Below, in pieces: positions 20,871-32,654 of a stretch of 64,000 nt of DNA; the first letter of the stretch is position 1, and every line of letters starts with the position of its first letter. The translations under genes were made by a program, and so were the position numbers. This DNA comes from Ochotona curzoniae. Taxonomy: Eukaryota; Chordata; Mammalia; Lagomorpha; Ochotonidae. The stretch lies in contig NW_024466004.1 of assembly GCF_017591425.1 (NCBI RefSeq), positions 35,652,501 to 35,716,500 on the forward strand, written 5' to 3'. Under the pieces are notes generated by a model that was not told the origin of the DNA, ran no database searches, and was given only the letters and a program-made list of their open reading frames with translations.

Positions 20871-21815
20871 AAATATGGTCAAGTACTTGATTTTGAGCAG
20901 GAATACACTGTATACCATATTGAGTTCACTGAATTCTACTATATCCATGGAACATTATTTTATTTTATTTTTTGCACTTGAGGACACCTTCTGAATTTGA
21001 CACTCTGCTCAAGTAACACCAAACATAGACTTACAAGATGACTTTTTAAAAACAAATCTCATGTGTTATAACATGACATAGACTTTGGCCAAGAAGTCCT
21101 TTCGGCCATAAAAAGAAGGCAAGCAGTGGCATAAAAATGCACCAGTAGTATCAATTTGCTCATCCCCCAGATGTAGTTGGATTTACCTATTAAAGATTCA
21201 TTACGATGTCAGGTAGTACACAACATTTGGAAACTTGAAATGCTGCTCTACAGAATTTGGTAACATCTCTGAAGAGGAATCAGTTTACAGCTACAAGACA
21301 CGAATCTCAGCACTATAGGAAAAATGCACTACAGGGTCGGCTCCTCTTACAATTACACCTATGACTCATTCAGAAAACATTTGCTCACAATCTCCATACA
21401 CTGTTAGTTTAGTTTTACATACCTAACAGAGAAATGCTGCCATGAAAAGATTTAACAGTAGCCCCAAGAAACTGTAAGTAGCAACTGTGCCTTCTGTGCA
21501 GTCAGGAAGTCAGATTAAACAAAAAAGATGTAGTGTGTGGTCCTTGCTTTAAGCAAAAACAAGATAAGTGTTGTAAAATGGGAGGCTAGGACTGTGCTTA
21601 GAATCCAGTAGACATAAGAAAAGTGTTTATTATCCAGAGGTAAGATTAATGGACGAGTCTGCAATCCAAAATACATTGGACAACAAGAGCTCAGACGCCT
21701 CGGGAAGAATTCCAACAGCCCAAAGCACTGGATCATGTCATTAGAGGTGTAGAGATGATAACATCTACCCATATTTTCTGCCTTGTCATTTTATCTACAT
21801 GATATATTTTCTTAT
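20871..21815. other. No recognised feature
   Basis: Unique-looking sequence. A minus-strand 85-codon frame (21515-21772) has no recognisable motif. Confidence 0.5.
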
Positions 21816-21828
21816 AAAATGCCTTTCT

Positions 21829-22159
21829 TGGGCCCAGCGTGGTAGCCTAGCAGCTAAAGTCCTTGCCTTGCACGCATCAGGATCCCAAATGGCACTGGTT
21901 CTAATACCAGCAGCCTGCTTCCCATCCAGCTCCCTGCTTGTGGCCTGGGAAAGCAGTCAAGGACAGCCCAAAACCTTGGGACCTGCACCTGCATGGGAGA
22001 CCTAGAAAAGCTCCGGGCTCCTGGCTTTAGATCGGCTCAGCTCTGGCCATTGTCATCACTTGGGAAGTGAATCATCAGACGGAAGATCTTCCTCTCTGTC
22101 TCTCCTCCTCCTCTCTGTATATCTGATTTTGCAATAAAAAGAAATAAAACTTTTTTAAA
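21829..22159 (+). mobile_element. C-SINE, CCTAGCAGCTAAAG subfamily, with 13-bp TSD
   Basis: Full-length copy with head 'GGGCCCAGCGTGGTAGCCTA', 'TTGCACGCATCAGGATCCCA', B box 'GGTTCTAATACC', and end 'TATATCTGATTTTGCAATAA'. Direct repeats AAAATGCCTTTCT flank it (21816-21828, 22160-22172). Confidence 0.96.
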
Positions 22160-22169
22160 AAAATGCCTT

Positions 22170-22212
22170 TCTCTCTCTCTCTCGCTCTCTCCTCTCGGTC
22201 TGTCTCTCTTAT
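22170..22212. repeat. CT-rich microsatellite
   Basis: (CT)n interrupted by CGCT and CCTCTCGG, directly after the target-site duplication of the C-SINE at 21829. Confidence 0.85.
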
Positions 22213-22499
22213 TTTGTACCATAAGTTACCTTTACTATTTAATGCTTATATTGCAGAGTTGGGGATGGGAACTGAGATACCACGTAGCTTTTTATTTCTT
22301 CCCTTTGAGTATTTCTGATCATGTAAAGAGTAGTGACACAACATTCTACAATTTTCTGGAAGTTTACACGATCAGAATTTAATCTCTGTGTACACAGCAT
22401 ATAACTCAGTGGAAAGAAAGCATATGCTGTATTCATTTCTCTCAAGTGAATATACGGTAAGGATGGCTAGATATACAGTGGAACAGCAAAAGTATGTAA

Positions 22500-22960
22500 A
22501 TCATGTCTTCTTTTAAGGAAGATTCTGCTCTCTGTTTCTTCCTTTTGGAATTTGTATTAAATACGTATGTTAGAGCATCTTGGCATAGTCTTTTATGCTT
22601 TTTATGTATAGTTCAAATCATCTGTAATTTTCATTTGAGTTGCAAATAGTTTTTTACAGATCTATCTTCCAGTTCACTAATTTACATTTTGCATTTATAT
22701 TTTAAATTTTCAGAGGTTTTTCTTGGTCTATTTGATACTATGTTTCCTATTTTAATAACTTTAATGTGTGATTTTAAAGTCTGACAGATAAATATAATAT
22801 CTACATTTGTTACGATTATGATCTTGATATTTCCTGTTTTTGGCTGAGTCATGTTCAGGGAGAATTATTTTCTGAGGTTTTTTTTAACTTTAGATTGTGA
22901 ATTTGTCTTTAGAATCTCAGGAAACTCTTCAGCCCGGCTTGTATGTTTGCTTTTCCCAGG
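22500..22960 (-). mobile_element. Old L1 (L1M-type) 3' region, antisense
   Basis: Plus-strand landmarks 'CTTCCAGTTCACTAATTTAC', 'TTAAAGTCTGACAGATAAAT', 'ATATCTACATTTGTTACGAT', 'TTTTTGGCTGAGTCATGTTC' and 'GATTGTGAATTTG' follow the order of the antisense 3' part of ancient mammalian L1M elements. Decayed, with no coding capacity. Confidence 0.5.
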
Positions 22961-23612
22961 TGTTCATTAGCGCTCATTGATCTGTGGCTACTTCTCATAT
23001 CGGCTCTCTGCTTGTGGCTTTATGAACATACAGAGTAGCGTATGATTATAACATTATCCAAGGAAGCCTTAGGTAGAAAAGCTTCCACGTGGTCTCCTTG
23101 TAGGTTTACTTTCTAGTTACTCTTCCATGGAGAGTTTGGACCTCAGCAGTCCCGAATTCATCCATGTCTCACAGGCCCTCAGCCTTGTCTGTCCCTCTAG
23201 AGTGCTACAGTCTAAATCCTTAGGTCATAATGGCAATTGGCACCTACCTCATGCTGCGCTACCCCACAGGTACACGTGTCAACAAACAGCAGTAGCTACT
23301 CCAATGTTAAATGTGGATTTTTTTTTTATTCACCTTCTCCTGGAAGATTTCACTTTGTGAATTTATCTAAACATTTTAAAGAAAATTTATACATATATCT
23401 GGAATGCCTAGGAATTTTAGCAAGGGAAAATTTACAAGCTAATTCATATAAAAATGTTGTCTAAAATGCATGCATTTGAAAGGCTAGTGAGATACCGAAT
23501 TTTTAAAGTAGTGGTTTAATTTGCTAAGAAATGAAAAGGGAAATGTGTGGAGGGGAGAAGGGCAGGTCCCTTTAGGAGAAAAGTAGTAGCACATCTAGGA
23601 TCCAGAGTAGGG
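22961..23612. other. No recognised feature
   Basis: Unique-looking DNA with a T-run near 23318-23328; nothing assignable. Confidence 0.5.
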
Positions 23613-23901
23613 GAGCAGACTTTTAGTGCAGGTTTAGGATGCTCACGTCCCACATTGCAGTACCTGGATTCCATTTCTGTCTCTGGCTCCTGACTCTGCC
23701 TTCCTGCTAATGCAGTTTCCCAGAGCAGAAGTGACAGGTGGTAATGGGTTCCTGCCATCCATGTGGGAGACCTGAATTGAGTTCTGGGCTCCTGGGATTG
23801 AGTTACCCTAGCCCTGGGTGCTGTGCACAGTTGGGAAGTAATTCAGTAGATCTCTCTCTCTCTCTCACTCTCTTTCTCCTACCCTTACCCTTCAAAAAAA
23901 T
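23613..23901 (+). mobile_element. C-SINE, old copy
   Basis: 'GTGACAGGTGGTAATGGGTT', 'GCCATCCATGTGGGAGACCT', 'GAATTGAGTTCTGGGCTCCT' and a (CT)n block followed by 'ACCCTTCAAAAAAATG' give the order of an old-type C-SINE. Confidence 0.8.
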
Positions 23902-25044
23902 GATCTACAGCAGTAGAGGGCGAAGCAATTATTTTCCATGATTGAAAAGAAAATTGTTTATGCATGCAAGGAAGATGGTTAGATAAAGAAACACATATGG
24001 GAGAGAATCAGTGCACCGGACCATGTATTTTGGGGAGGCGATAGCAAACTTACATTAAAGATCTCTATCAGGTTGCTTTTAAAAGAAATAAACAGAATAT
24101 GTGACTTTAAGATCCACTACAGATTTCCAGTTCCATAGGGAAAAGAAACATGAGGAAAAAATCCCAGCAGCTTTAAAATGGAACTTCATTTGACCAAAGA
24201 AAATATAATAGAGCTGAGAGGCAACTGCTAAATTCCAAAAGGAGATTGAACACTCTAATACAATTTAACATTGAACAAGTGTTGATAGATTAGCATCCAC
24301 AAGCACTTCTGATAAGATATCATCCCCTCAGGCCATGGACAAACCTCCATAGGGGCAGCTGACAGCCGGCAGCACGCACACCACTTTATTTCACCTTGTT
24401 CGCATTTTATGATTACGAATCAGTTTCCTTTGATGTGCCCCATTTTTCACTGCAGCTCACCTCTGTGCCTTTATCAGTTATAACTTCATCAGAGCATTTG
24501 AGCGCACCATTTACAAAATTGCTTTTTCTGAAAGTTAGAGAGTACAAAGCAGTGCAATTCCACAGAACAAAAGAAAAGCAAGAAGCACTACCTGGAGACT
24601 TCAGCACAGATGGCCTTCATTTTTCTAACAAAACACTCCTGTGAGATGTTTTGCCAATAAATTTCTTTATGAGTTACAGTAAGATGGAATTACCACTGAG
24701 TGGAAAATACATGCAGATTTTCTCCATAGGTGGATGAGAAAAGAAAGTAAAGGCCTTGAATATAATATGATGGCTCTGATGAAATACACAAATACAAGGT
24801 TTTAAATATACAGAACATCTACATGCAAGCTTCTCTCAATTCCTCGGCTGACACAATGCATTCATTTACTACCACCACAAATGAAAAACCAGTTTTCTTT
24901 AAAGGCAGTCCTGGCTTATGACCTTCCCTGTTTTCTCCAGCTCTCCTGATTCAGAGTCTTTAAAGTGTACTTTATAAGAAGGCTATAGTTTTAAATAATT
25001 TTGTATCAAAATATGAATACCTTTTAATTCAATTTCCATCAACT
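23902..25044. other. No recognised feature
   Basis: Unique-looking sequence. Overlapping frames at 24396-24644 (plus) and 24413-24607 (minus) are not recognisable products. Confidence 0.5.
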
Positions 25045-25345
25045 TTAAAAAAAATTTATTTTTATTGCAAAGGCAGATTTAAAAAGAGAAGGAGAGAGAA
25101 AGACAGCTCTTCCATTTGTTCTTCATTCCCCAAATGGCAGTAACAGCCAGAACTGAGCTGATCTGAAGCCAGAAGCCAGGACCTTCTTGTGGGTCTCCCT
25201 CATAGATGCAAGGTCCCAAGGACTTAAGCCATCCTCTTCTGTTCTCCTAGGCCACAAGCAGGGAGCTGGAGTGGAAGTTGAGCAGTAGAACTGATGCCCA
25301 TATGGAATGCTGTGCTTGGAGGTGGAGCCGTTGCACTGTTAGCTT
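25045..25345 (-). mobile_element. C-SINE, antisense
   Basis: Starts with the A-tail complement 'TTTATTTTTATTGCAAAGGC', then a GA-rich block, 'CATTCCCCAAATGGCAGTAA', 'GAAGCCAGGACCTTCTTGTG' and 'AGGCCACAAGCAGGGAGCTG'. Moderately diverged. Confidence 0.9.
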
Positions 25346-27891
25346 TTCGAAGTATTCTTGTGTATTAGAAGGCCTATAGTAGAGGATCAGCAATATAATT
25401 TACAGAAGCCACTTGCATTCAATTCAGCTTTGGTATTCTCTTCGGTTGACAAAGTTGCTTGCATCTAATCCATCATCCATGCAGTAACATAATGGCCACA
25501 ACAGGATCAGCCCTGGTGGCTTCATTCAAAGTTATGAACCACAAAAAATCTATAACCCATGAGTAAATAATCCAATAAATATTTTTATAGGTATCACAAC
25601 ATGTCCTTAAGAGTCACAGACTTCTGATGTTAGTCACGTTTGCATTTGCAGGGTAGCTTCTTTCATGCCTTTAAGGTCAGATCCCTGTGATCAGATCAGT
25701 GTATCTGTGTAATCCTCCTTATGCCACAAAGTCACCAGTCTAGAGCAGGTAATATTTTCTTCATTAGCCTTCATTTCTCAATCAGCAAAGTGAAGGTAGT
25801 CTACTATTTGCAACTTAGCCCAAAAAGTTCAATAAATGTGAATGAAACCACAACTATACATTTTCTTGTGATGCATCTGTAAGAGATGTGCTACTCCAGT
25901 AACTACTATTAGTAACTGCTAATCACTTTAAATGGAAAATATTTGGCTTGAAAATTGAACAGATGCCATTTATTATATTGCAGGTCCACTACACATAAAA
26001 AGTATTCTAGCTAGACAAAATAAACACTGACATACTGGGTATCCAGCAAAATGCCTTCCCTGTAAAAACACGGGCCATTTAGAGGCAATAACATGTAGCA
26101 CTCCAGTAGCCACCATGGAAAATTCCTGCCCAGGTGAGCATTAACTTCTACGAGAGTCCAACTGGGCATCAGCTAATGCTTTCATGCATCTGTTCTATAT
26201 CCAGCCCAGTGAACAGGAAATAGCTGATGATTGAATTCCAGCAGCCATACAGCGACCAGGAGCAGCAAGGTGCCTGTCTCTATCGGCAGGTGGGTCAAGT
26301 GCTACACTAACACAGTTGCTGTAGTTATGACTTTTCTTTCCTCTTTATTTCCTGGCAGTTCTAGCAGGTGCATCAATCAAAGCCCCAGAGCCCTTGTGCT
26401 CCCAAAGGTGAGCCTTAGTAGAACAACGTTAGACTGGATCCACTTTCCTTCACTGATGACACTTTTTTCTTTCATTAGCAATGAGCAAGTAAAATTGAGC
26501 TGAGCAGCAGGATACTTATGTTTCTGTGGCAATTTTTTTTTAATTTGTTGCTTGCTTTTGTTTTGTTTTTAATCAATCAGGATATCTATTTGAGTTGTCA
26601 TTCATTCCAATTACAAGCTGTATGTTTCTCCCCTCTCCTTCCTCCTCTCATTCCACTTTCAGATTTCTAGAAGCATTTCTTTCATAAGGATCGGTGTTCT
26701 ATAATATTCACCAGTGCAGTAAATATGCTTAGTGACCTTATTTAATAGTTCTCCCTTCACCTTTCTTTGCCACCATCAGCCTTCTATGAGGACAAGGCCT
26801 AGGTATGTGTTTGAGGTAGACAATGCAGGAGAGAAGTCTGCAGATCGCAATCTCACCCAGTTACAGAAAGGTAAATAAATGACCTGCTTTAAATAGCCAA
26901 TGACTTTTCTTGGTCTACGTGTTACAAATAAATGGAAAGCCTCCATTTTATGATGTACCCTGGAGTTCTTTAACTCTCTTTTCCCTGCTACACCATTGGA
27001 TTTTACATTTATGCTCTCTTAATTTTCAGATATCTTTCTTTGAAGCACAACTTCTTGAAAATCTGCGGAAGATTTATTTCAGCAAAATTACTACATATCA
27101 GTTTAATATCACCTCCAGTCTTTAAAACGAAGTTCCCTACAAGGAATTTTGCTCTATTGCCTTGGCCCTCCCACCTCTCTTCTATGTGCCGCTTAGGAAG
27201 ACACCAGATGTTTTCAAGGCTATCCTTGTTGGTTTTGTGACTGTCCTGGGAATCTTACCACTTGTGGTCTGTTCTCTTTCAGTTTGTCAGGCTGGATCCT
27301 GCAGCTAAGCAGAGCCCTGAAAATCTGTTTGTGTCATCCATTCAATCTCTGTCCCCCAGGAGCTCCTCCCACTGACTTACTTCTGTAACAGGATCAACAT
27401 TCAGTCAGTGGCATCACCTGACCATAACATCCTCCGCATCATTCCTCGGGTACAGGGAGGACAGGTATCCAGGATTTTTCTCATGCTTTCAATTTAGATT
27501 CTTCTTCCTATCTGCTGGGACTTCAACTAAAATGTGTCTCAAATTCACTAAGCCTTGATACACCAATTGTCAAACAGTAATCAGAATTTTCTTAGCATTA
27601 AAAATCTGGCTTCTTTAAAGAGTTCGTTTTCATAGAAAACGATAAATTGGATTTTTGGAACTAATTTAAAGTTTCCTGGACTTTTTTCATTCTCCTCTAT
27701 CCCACTGCTACTTCAGAACTTCCCTACCCTGCTGCCCGCCACTTCTTTATATTCTGCTATGAATCTTCTTGCCTTTTGCCTCTGCAAGGTGAAGACAGAT
27801 TCACAAAATAGTGGAAAAAACACAAAAGAAAAAACATGCATGGGTACTTCAGAAATCTCCTGGAAAAGGAAAGTAAAAGGTTAAGTTTTCG
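25346..27891. other. No recognised feature (longest unassigned stretch)
   Basis: About 2.5 kb without a repeat I recognise. A phrase near 25828-25855 (GTTCAATAAATGTGAATGAA) could be the tail of an ancient L2 or MIR element. Short frames at 26231-26503 and 26910-27240 have no recognisable family. It is a reasonable place to look for conserved non-coding sequence by alignment. Confidence 0.45.
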
Positions 27892-28138
27892 GGTGGATGC
27901 GATTTTACAGTGAGTTAAGCCTGCTACTTGCAATGCCTGCATCAGTCACAGTGACAGTTTCACTTTTGATCTAGCTTCTTGCTAATGTATGCTAGACAGC
28001 CACAGACAGTGAGGTTCGAGTGCCTGGGACCCCTTTAGTCATGAGAGAGCTGGCTGGGGTTAAATCCTCTGGCTTCATCCTGGCCCAGCCATGCCTGTTG
28101 TGGGGATTCGGTGAATAGACCAGTAGATAGAAGATTCT
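27892..28138 (+). mobile_element. C-SINE, old copy
   Basis: 'AGTGAGTTAAGCCTGCTACT', 'TGCAATGCCTGCATCAGTCA', 'TCATCCTGGCCCAGCCATGC' and 'GTGAATAGACCAGTAGATAG' give C-SINE order. The 3' part has been taken over by CA-rich simple sequence. Confidence 0.75.
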
Positions 28139-28207
28139 TTCACACCCACCCACCACACCCACCCACCACACACACACCTTCAAGGAGATGAAAATAAGCA
28201 AATAATT

Positions 28208-28242
<35 letters not shown>
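28139..28242. repeat. CA-rich microsatellite cluster
   Basis: A CACCCA-rich part (28140-28179), a 'CTTCAAGGAGATGAAAATAA' spacer and a pure (CA)16 run (28211-28242), all where the 3' end of the preceding C-SINE should be. Confidence 0.95.
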
Positions 28243-28243
<1 letters not shown>

Positions 28244-28710
28244 CTCTTGAGTACAAAAACATTTTAAATCCATGCATTCCCCCCCCCCAATATGCATTTT
28301 GCCACTTCAAGGTCCCTGTATACTGTTTTAACAACTGGACTCCTTACAGGCACATGGAGCAGCATTCTAACTTCAACTCAGTCAAGTTGCCTTATGGCTC
28401 ATTTTTTCCGTATTCCCCTCCTACCCTGTTAATGGCCTGAGCCGTATCTGCATTTCTGTCTCCTGAACCTGCTCCTTAAATGACTCTCCATTTCAGCCCC
28501 CTTTCACTGTTTAAGTCATCTCATTGTTTTCTCTGTCCCTTGTGCACTTTGAGAATTGGGGTGTTATTACTGCCTAAGCATCTTTTCTACTCAATCTTTG
28601 ACCATTTCTGAACTTTTTACTTTTATCTTAATTTTTACTACTTTGACTAACATTTCATCACCTCCATCCACCCATCACCATTAAATACTTCAGCTTTTAG
28701 GAATGCAACA
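28243..28710. other. No recognised feature
   Basis: Unique-looking sequence with a C9 run at 28279-28288; nothing assignable. Confidence 0.5.
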
Positions 28711-29020
28711 GGAGACTTCAAAAAAAAAGTTCACAGAAGAATGAAATTCAAAGAGAAAGGTAATTTTTCTTCAACGTAAGTTTCACCAAGTTCAAGATAC
28801 TTTGTAAGTGATAATATCATTTAGCCTGTTTCTGAATTGAATGTATTCTGAATTTAACCACGTCAGTGCTTCTTTTTTTCTATAATACTAATGGAAGAAA
28901 AATTGTTGGTGCCCTCTGAAGAATTTTTTTAAGTTAGGAAATAGAGAAAGTCAGAAGGAACCAAATCAGAAAAGTAAAGTGGATCTCAATTGATTTCCCA
29001 TAGAAACTCTTGCAAAACTA
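28711..29020 (-). mobile_element. Mariner transposon relic, transposase antisense
   Basis: It begins with a terminal-repeat-like 'GGAGACTTCAAAAAAAAAGT' followed by 'TCACAG'. On the minus strand around 28930-28970 the frame reads 'FSDLVPSDFLYFL' and then 'NSSEGTNNF', the C-terminal mariner transposase block that normally reads LAPSDYFLFP..L, holding the last catalytic Asp (APSD). Stops and frameshifts show it is dead. Only the 3' part is present, and no second terminal repeat is visible. Confidence 0.65.
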
Positions 29021-29410
29021 TCTTTGTTTCATGGGCAAAATAATAGAAGCAAATTCATAGAGGAGAAAGAGTGGTGCTAAACTTACAGTCATTTTCAGCT
29101 AACAATTCAGCTTTCTCAAGATAGTCTAATAATAAGTAGCTGCTATTTTCTGGAAGTTCACAAATAAAATGCCCTGAGCATTCAAAACAAACAAACAAAC
29201 AAACCTGCTGTTATTCTGCTATTACCTTCACTTTTGTTTGGGGTACTTTTGCTTTGACTGGACCACTCCCTCCTCTTGGTAACCATTGTCTGGTTTGTAC
29301 TTTGTCTTCAGGGTTGTACTAATAAAGCCATCTCATTTCCTGCTGAAATTCTTTGTAGAAACATTTCAGGATATTGGTTCTACTTGTATAAAATTTCCAT
29401 GGAAAGCTCT
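29021..29410. other. No recognised feature
   Basis: Unique-looking DNA with an (AAAC)n tract at 29184-29202. Confidence 0.55.
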
Positions 29411-29702
29411 GCTTTTTTTACTTTAAAGAGACAGAGAGGAAGATCTTCCATCCATTGATTCATTCCCCAAGTGGTTGCAATACCCGGAGCTGAGCCAATC
29501 TGAAGTCAGGAGCCAGGAGCCTCTTCCGGGTCTCCCACACGGGTGCAGGTCCCAAGGCTTTGAGCCGTCCTCAACTGCTTTCCCAGGCCACAAGCAGGGA
29601 ACTGGATGGGCAGCAGGGCTGCCAGGATTAGAACCAGTGCTCATATGAGATCCTGGAATGTGCAAGGCGAAGACTGGCTTGTAGGTTACCGCACCAGATC
29701 CA
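29411..29702 (-). mobile_element. C-SINE, antisense
   Basis: 'AAGATCTTCCATCCATTGAT', 'CATTCCCCAAGTGGTTGCAA', 'GGGTCTCCCACACGGGTGCA', 'TTTCCCAGGCCACAAGCAGG' and 'GGATTAGAACCAGTGCTCAT' in antisense order. Relatively well preserved. Confidence 0.93.
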
Positions 29703-30847
29703 AACAAGTATTTTAGTGCTAGAGAAATAACTTCAGTTATTGCCAAAGCAAGAATCAAAAAAGCAATCATTTCAAATAGTATTTTGGAGCCTTAGTTCTT
29801 TTTGATTCATAATCCTGTTAATTCTTTTGCTCTACTTCCTTTTTAGTGAATGTTTATCCTTCAAAGTGTAAGCATGAACACCAAAGTAAATATCTTTCAG
29901 TTACTTCCTTTGAATAAAATCTGTCATACCCCTTTAATAAGAGTCAGGAATAAAAGTTCTTAGCACCCAGAATAGAATCAAGTTCTTGATTCATTAGGAT
30001 TGGGATAGTGCCTGTGATTTTGCATTTTTTGCCAGCAGCCACTGATGTTGATGCTGCTGTCTGAGAACTGCAGGTCGTACCTGTTCTCTAAACTGACTTC
30101 CCACCTAGATACTGATCTTGAATTGCTAAGGAGCTGAAGGATTTTTAGCCAGAGGCTGGTGTGGTGGAGTGTAAGGAAGGAGATGCATATAGTGGGGATG
30201 GCAATAGCAAAGCTTTCACCTTGGTACTGCTGTCCCTGCAAAACAGAGCTACAGTTTAATCAGAGCTGTAATTGGTACATTGCATACAGCTTCTCATTTT
30301 CCCTGCTGCATCTCATTTTACTCTAAAGAGGCATTTACTGCAGACAGTTTTGAAGGGAAAATTTTTGTAATTAGAGAATACTTTGTAAGTGTAATCAATT
30401 TTGGCATATGGGAGTGCTTTTCTAGAAAACAAAATTTATGTGAACATTAATGTACAAATATTCTGAAAACAAAATAATGAAATGTACAAGGTATTCATTA
30501 ATATTCCAATATACTATTCCCAGCATCTCATTCAAGAACAAGCTGACACCCTCTTTGTGAAGATTCAGTGTTCCCATTACTGAAATGTCCCAAATACAAT
30601 AGCATCATCAGTACAGCCAGTCTTCCTCCTTCTACTCCTAACCATATAAATAACCAAATAGTATTCATTGCATTTGCAAATGGCAAATTGTCCCCCACAA
30701 AGGAGAAAAAAAATTTACATACAGCATGACCTTGATCAGTTGGAGCTTAGGAGAGAAAATACAACACACGTTACTAAGCAAAATGGCATATTCAAGGATA
30801 AAATACAAATTCCAAAATGAAAAGGAAGGACCTCACACATGACAAGA
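29703..30847. other. No recognised feature
   Basis: Unique-looking sequence. An 87-codon minus-strand frame (29978-30241) has no recognised domain. Confidence 0.5.
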
Positions 30848-30965
30848 TTTTTCCACCTATTTGTCAATTTATCCAGCTTTCAGCTATTATGTGTCAGGTT
30901 CTGGGGACACTGTGGTGAACATCAATCATCCTCCCTCATGGAGCTCACAGGAAGGAGGTGAGGGA
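30848..30965 (+). mobile_element. MIR fragment
   Basis: 'TTCAGCTATTATGTGTCAGG', 'TTCTGGGGACACTGTGGTGA', and 'CCCTCATGGAGCTCACAG' match the MIR order CTACTATGTGCCAGGCACTG...GGGGATACA.TGGTGAA...CCCTCATGGAGCTTACA. The sequence to about 31110 may be an extension of an ancient repeat. Confidence 0.7.
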
Positions 30966-31286
30966 AGACTTAACCAGGCAGATCAAGAAATAAAACTCAA
31001 TTTCCATCATGGTAAGAGCTTTGGAGGAAAAAAACAGAGGCATATGCATGAGAACAAGTTGGTGCAAGACAACTGTGCAGGTAGAGTGGTTATAGAAACC
31101 TTTGTAAGGAGGAGAGAGGCGCTAAACCATTAAAGATCAGGTGCAGCTGGCTTTGGACAGAAATATCCTGTGTTCTAGCAACTCTAAGACCAGCATGGTT
31201 TGAGAGGCAGAGTGTGTAAGAGAAGGGAGAAGGACAGAGAAAACTTCCGTGGAAACACACTTCAGTAGCTTGGTAATGCTTAAAAG
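30966..31286. other. No clear feature, possible ancient repeat
   Basis: Purine-rich stretch ('GGAAGACTTAACCAGGCAGA', 'GGTAAGAGCTTTGGAGGAAA') with weak resemblance to ancient mammalian repeats that often follow MIR or L2 tails. Not firm enough to name. Confidence 0.35.
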
Positions 31287-31500
31287 CAGGGGGGTTCAGC
31301 TAGCTTCTTCCCCAAAGTCAATAGCTCAAGTTTTTGTGGGTGGTGAGGTGTTTGTCACAACTCCTCAGTCTGTTCACAGTGCAAAATGAGCTACAGACAC
31401 AGGCAATGCTTAAGCAAATGCATGTGGCAGTGTTCCAGTAACTCTTTATTTACAAAAACAGGCGGTGGATAAAGTTGACCTGAAGGCCACATTCCTCCAT
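31287..31500 (-). mobile_element. hAT-type nonautonomous DNA transposon (CAGGGG..GGCAAAC class)
   Basis: The plus strand shows 'TTTTTGTGGGTGGTGAGGTG', 'TCACAACTCCTCAGTCTG', 'ACAGACACAGGCAATGCTTA', 'CATGTGGCAGTGTTCCAGTA' and 'TTTATTTACAAAAACAGGCG', the full order of the common eutherian hAT MITE containing TCGCAACTACTCAACTCTG...GGCTGTGTTCCAATAAAACTTTATTTACAAAAACAGGC. It starts with CAGGGG at 31287. It is diverged but nearly complete. The strand label is a convention. Confidence 0.85.
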
Positions 31501-32129
31501 TCCTGATTTTGAAAGAACAAAACCAGGTTGGCTACTGTGCTAGGAAACATAAGCAGGATTAGGAAACTCATCATTCAACAAATCAGCATTAGTCAGACAA
31601 GGCTGAATAAAATGTCTTCCTTGCAGCCCACAATTAAGTAGTATATGATAAAACATGTGCTGTATCATAATCTATGCTCTAAAGTAGTAATGATCATGGC
31701 CTCAGGAAACCGAGTAACTGTAAAGTTCCAATGAGTTGATTTACTCAACTTGAAACACAATGTGGAGATAAGAAAGTATTTTTCATCTGTTTGAAGTGTT
31801 ATTGCTGAAGAGCTATTAAACTGTCCATAGGTTCACTGGGAAGAAAGATAGAGGACTCAAAGGGAATAGAGTGAAATGGGAGAAGTAACTGGAACAGGAA
31901 GCACAGGATGGCCATGTGGGATGAACATCTTTAACAACGATCCTTCACAGCAGTGCCCTGTGCCTCCAAGGTCCTCGTGTCTCATCCAAGAAGAAAGGGG
32001 AGTTTTGGTCAGTGAGTGTTAGATACAGCACTGTTTAAAGGAATGCCATTCTGTATACTTTTGTCAGGTGAATAGTTGCCCCCAGATTAATCCTCTTTTA
32101 AACACCACATTTTTCTTTTTTAAAAGAAG
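31501..32129. other. No recognised feature
   Basis: Unique-looking sequence; nothing assignable. Confidence 0.5.
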
Positions 32130-32355
32130 GCACTACATGTTGATCCGTTACTATAAGCCATGTACGCACAGTATTTTACACACATGGTCTCATTCACTCT
32201 TCAAAATATTTGTAGGGAATCAATATCAGCATTATTCTTACTTTACCAAAAAACTGAGTTAATGATATCATTATCCTCATTGAACAGAAAAATTAAAAAT
32301 ATTGATAAATTGCACACGACCAAACAGGTAATAAATGGTAGACCCAATTAACTTT
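32130..32355 (+). mobile_element. MIR-family fragment
   Basis: 'TTTTACACACATGGTCTCAT', 'AATATCAGCATTATTCTTAC', 'TTATCCTCATTGAACAGAAA', 'GACCAAACAGGTAATAAATG' and 'GTAGACCCAATT' parallel MIR/MIRb order (..ATTATTATCCCCATTTTACAGA..GTCACACAGCTAGTAAGTGGCAGA). Strongly diverged. Confidence 0.6.
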
Positions 32356-32654
32356 GCTCTCTAAAACAGGATACAATAAGAGAGGAACAGCTGTATTTAC
32401 ACTACTCTTTCAAACAGCACTGGGTAATATAAATCAGAAGATCTCCACTTTTTTTTTTATTTAAAAGATCAAAGGTTGGAGAGAATGCATTTGGACTACA
32501 GCTGGCTTAGCCCATCCACAGCTCTGTAAACACTTCCAGAAGATCAATGCTTTCTATTTATTGTCTGTGTGAGCATATTATGTAAAGAGGTTAGGATCTT
32601 TGAGTTCTCCAAGAAGTAGAACCTAAGCTATCTTAGTATCTTTCTATAACAGGG
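32356..32654. other. No recognised feature
   Basis: Unique-looking sequence with a T-run (32450-32459). Confidence 0.5.

Noticed and set aside
27992..28297. 101-codon minus-strand frame with a Cys-Val repeat
   Set aside because: The Cys-Val run is the translated (CA)n microsatellite attached to a C-SINE.
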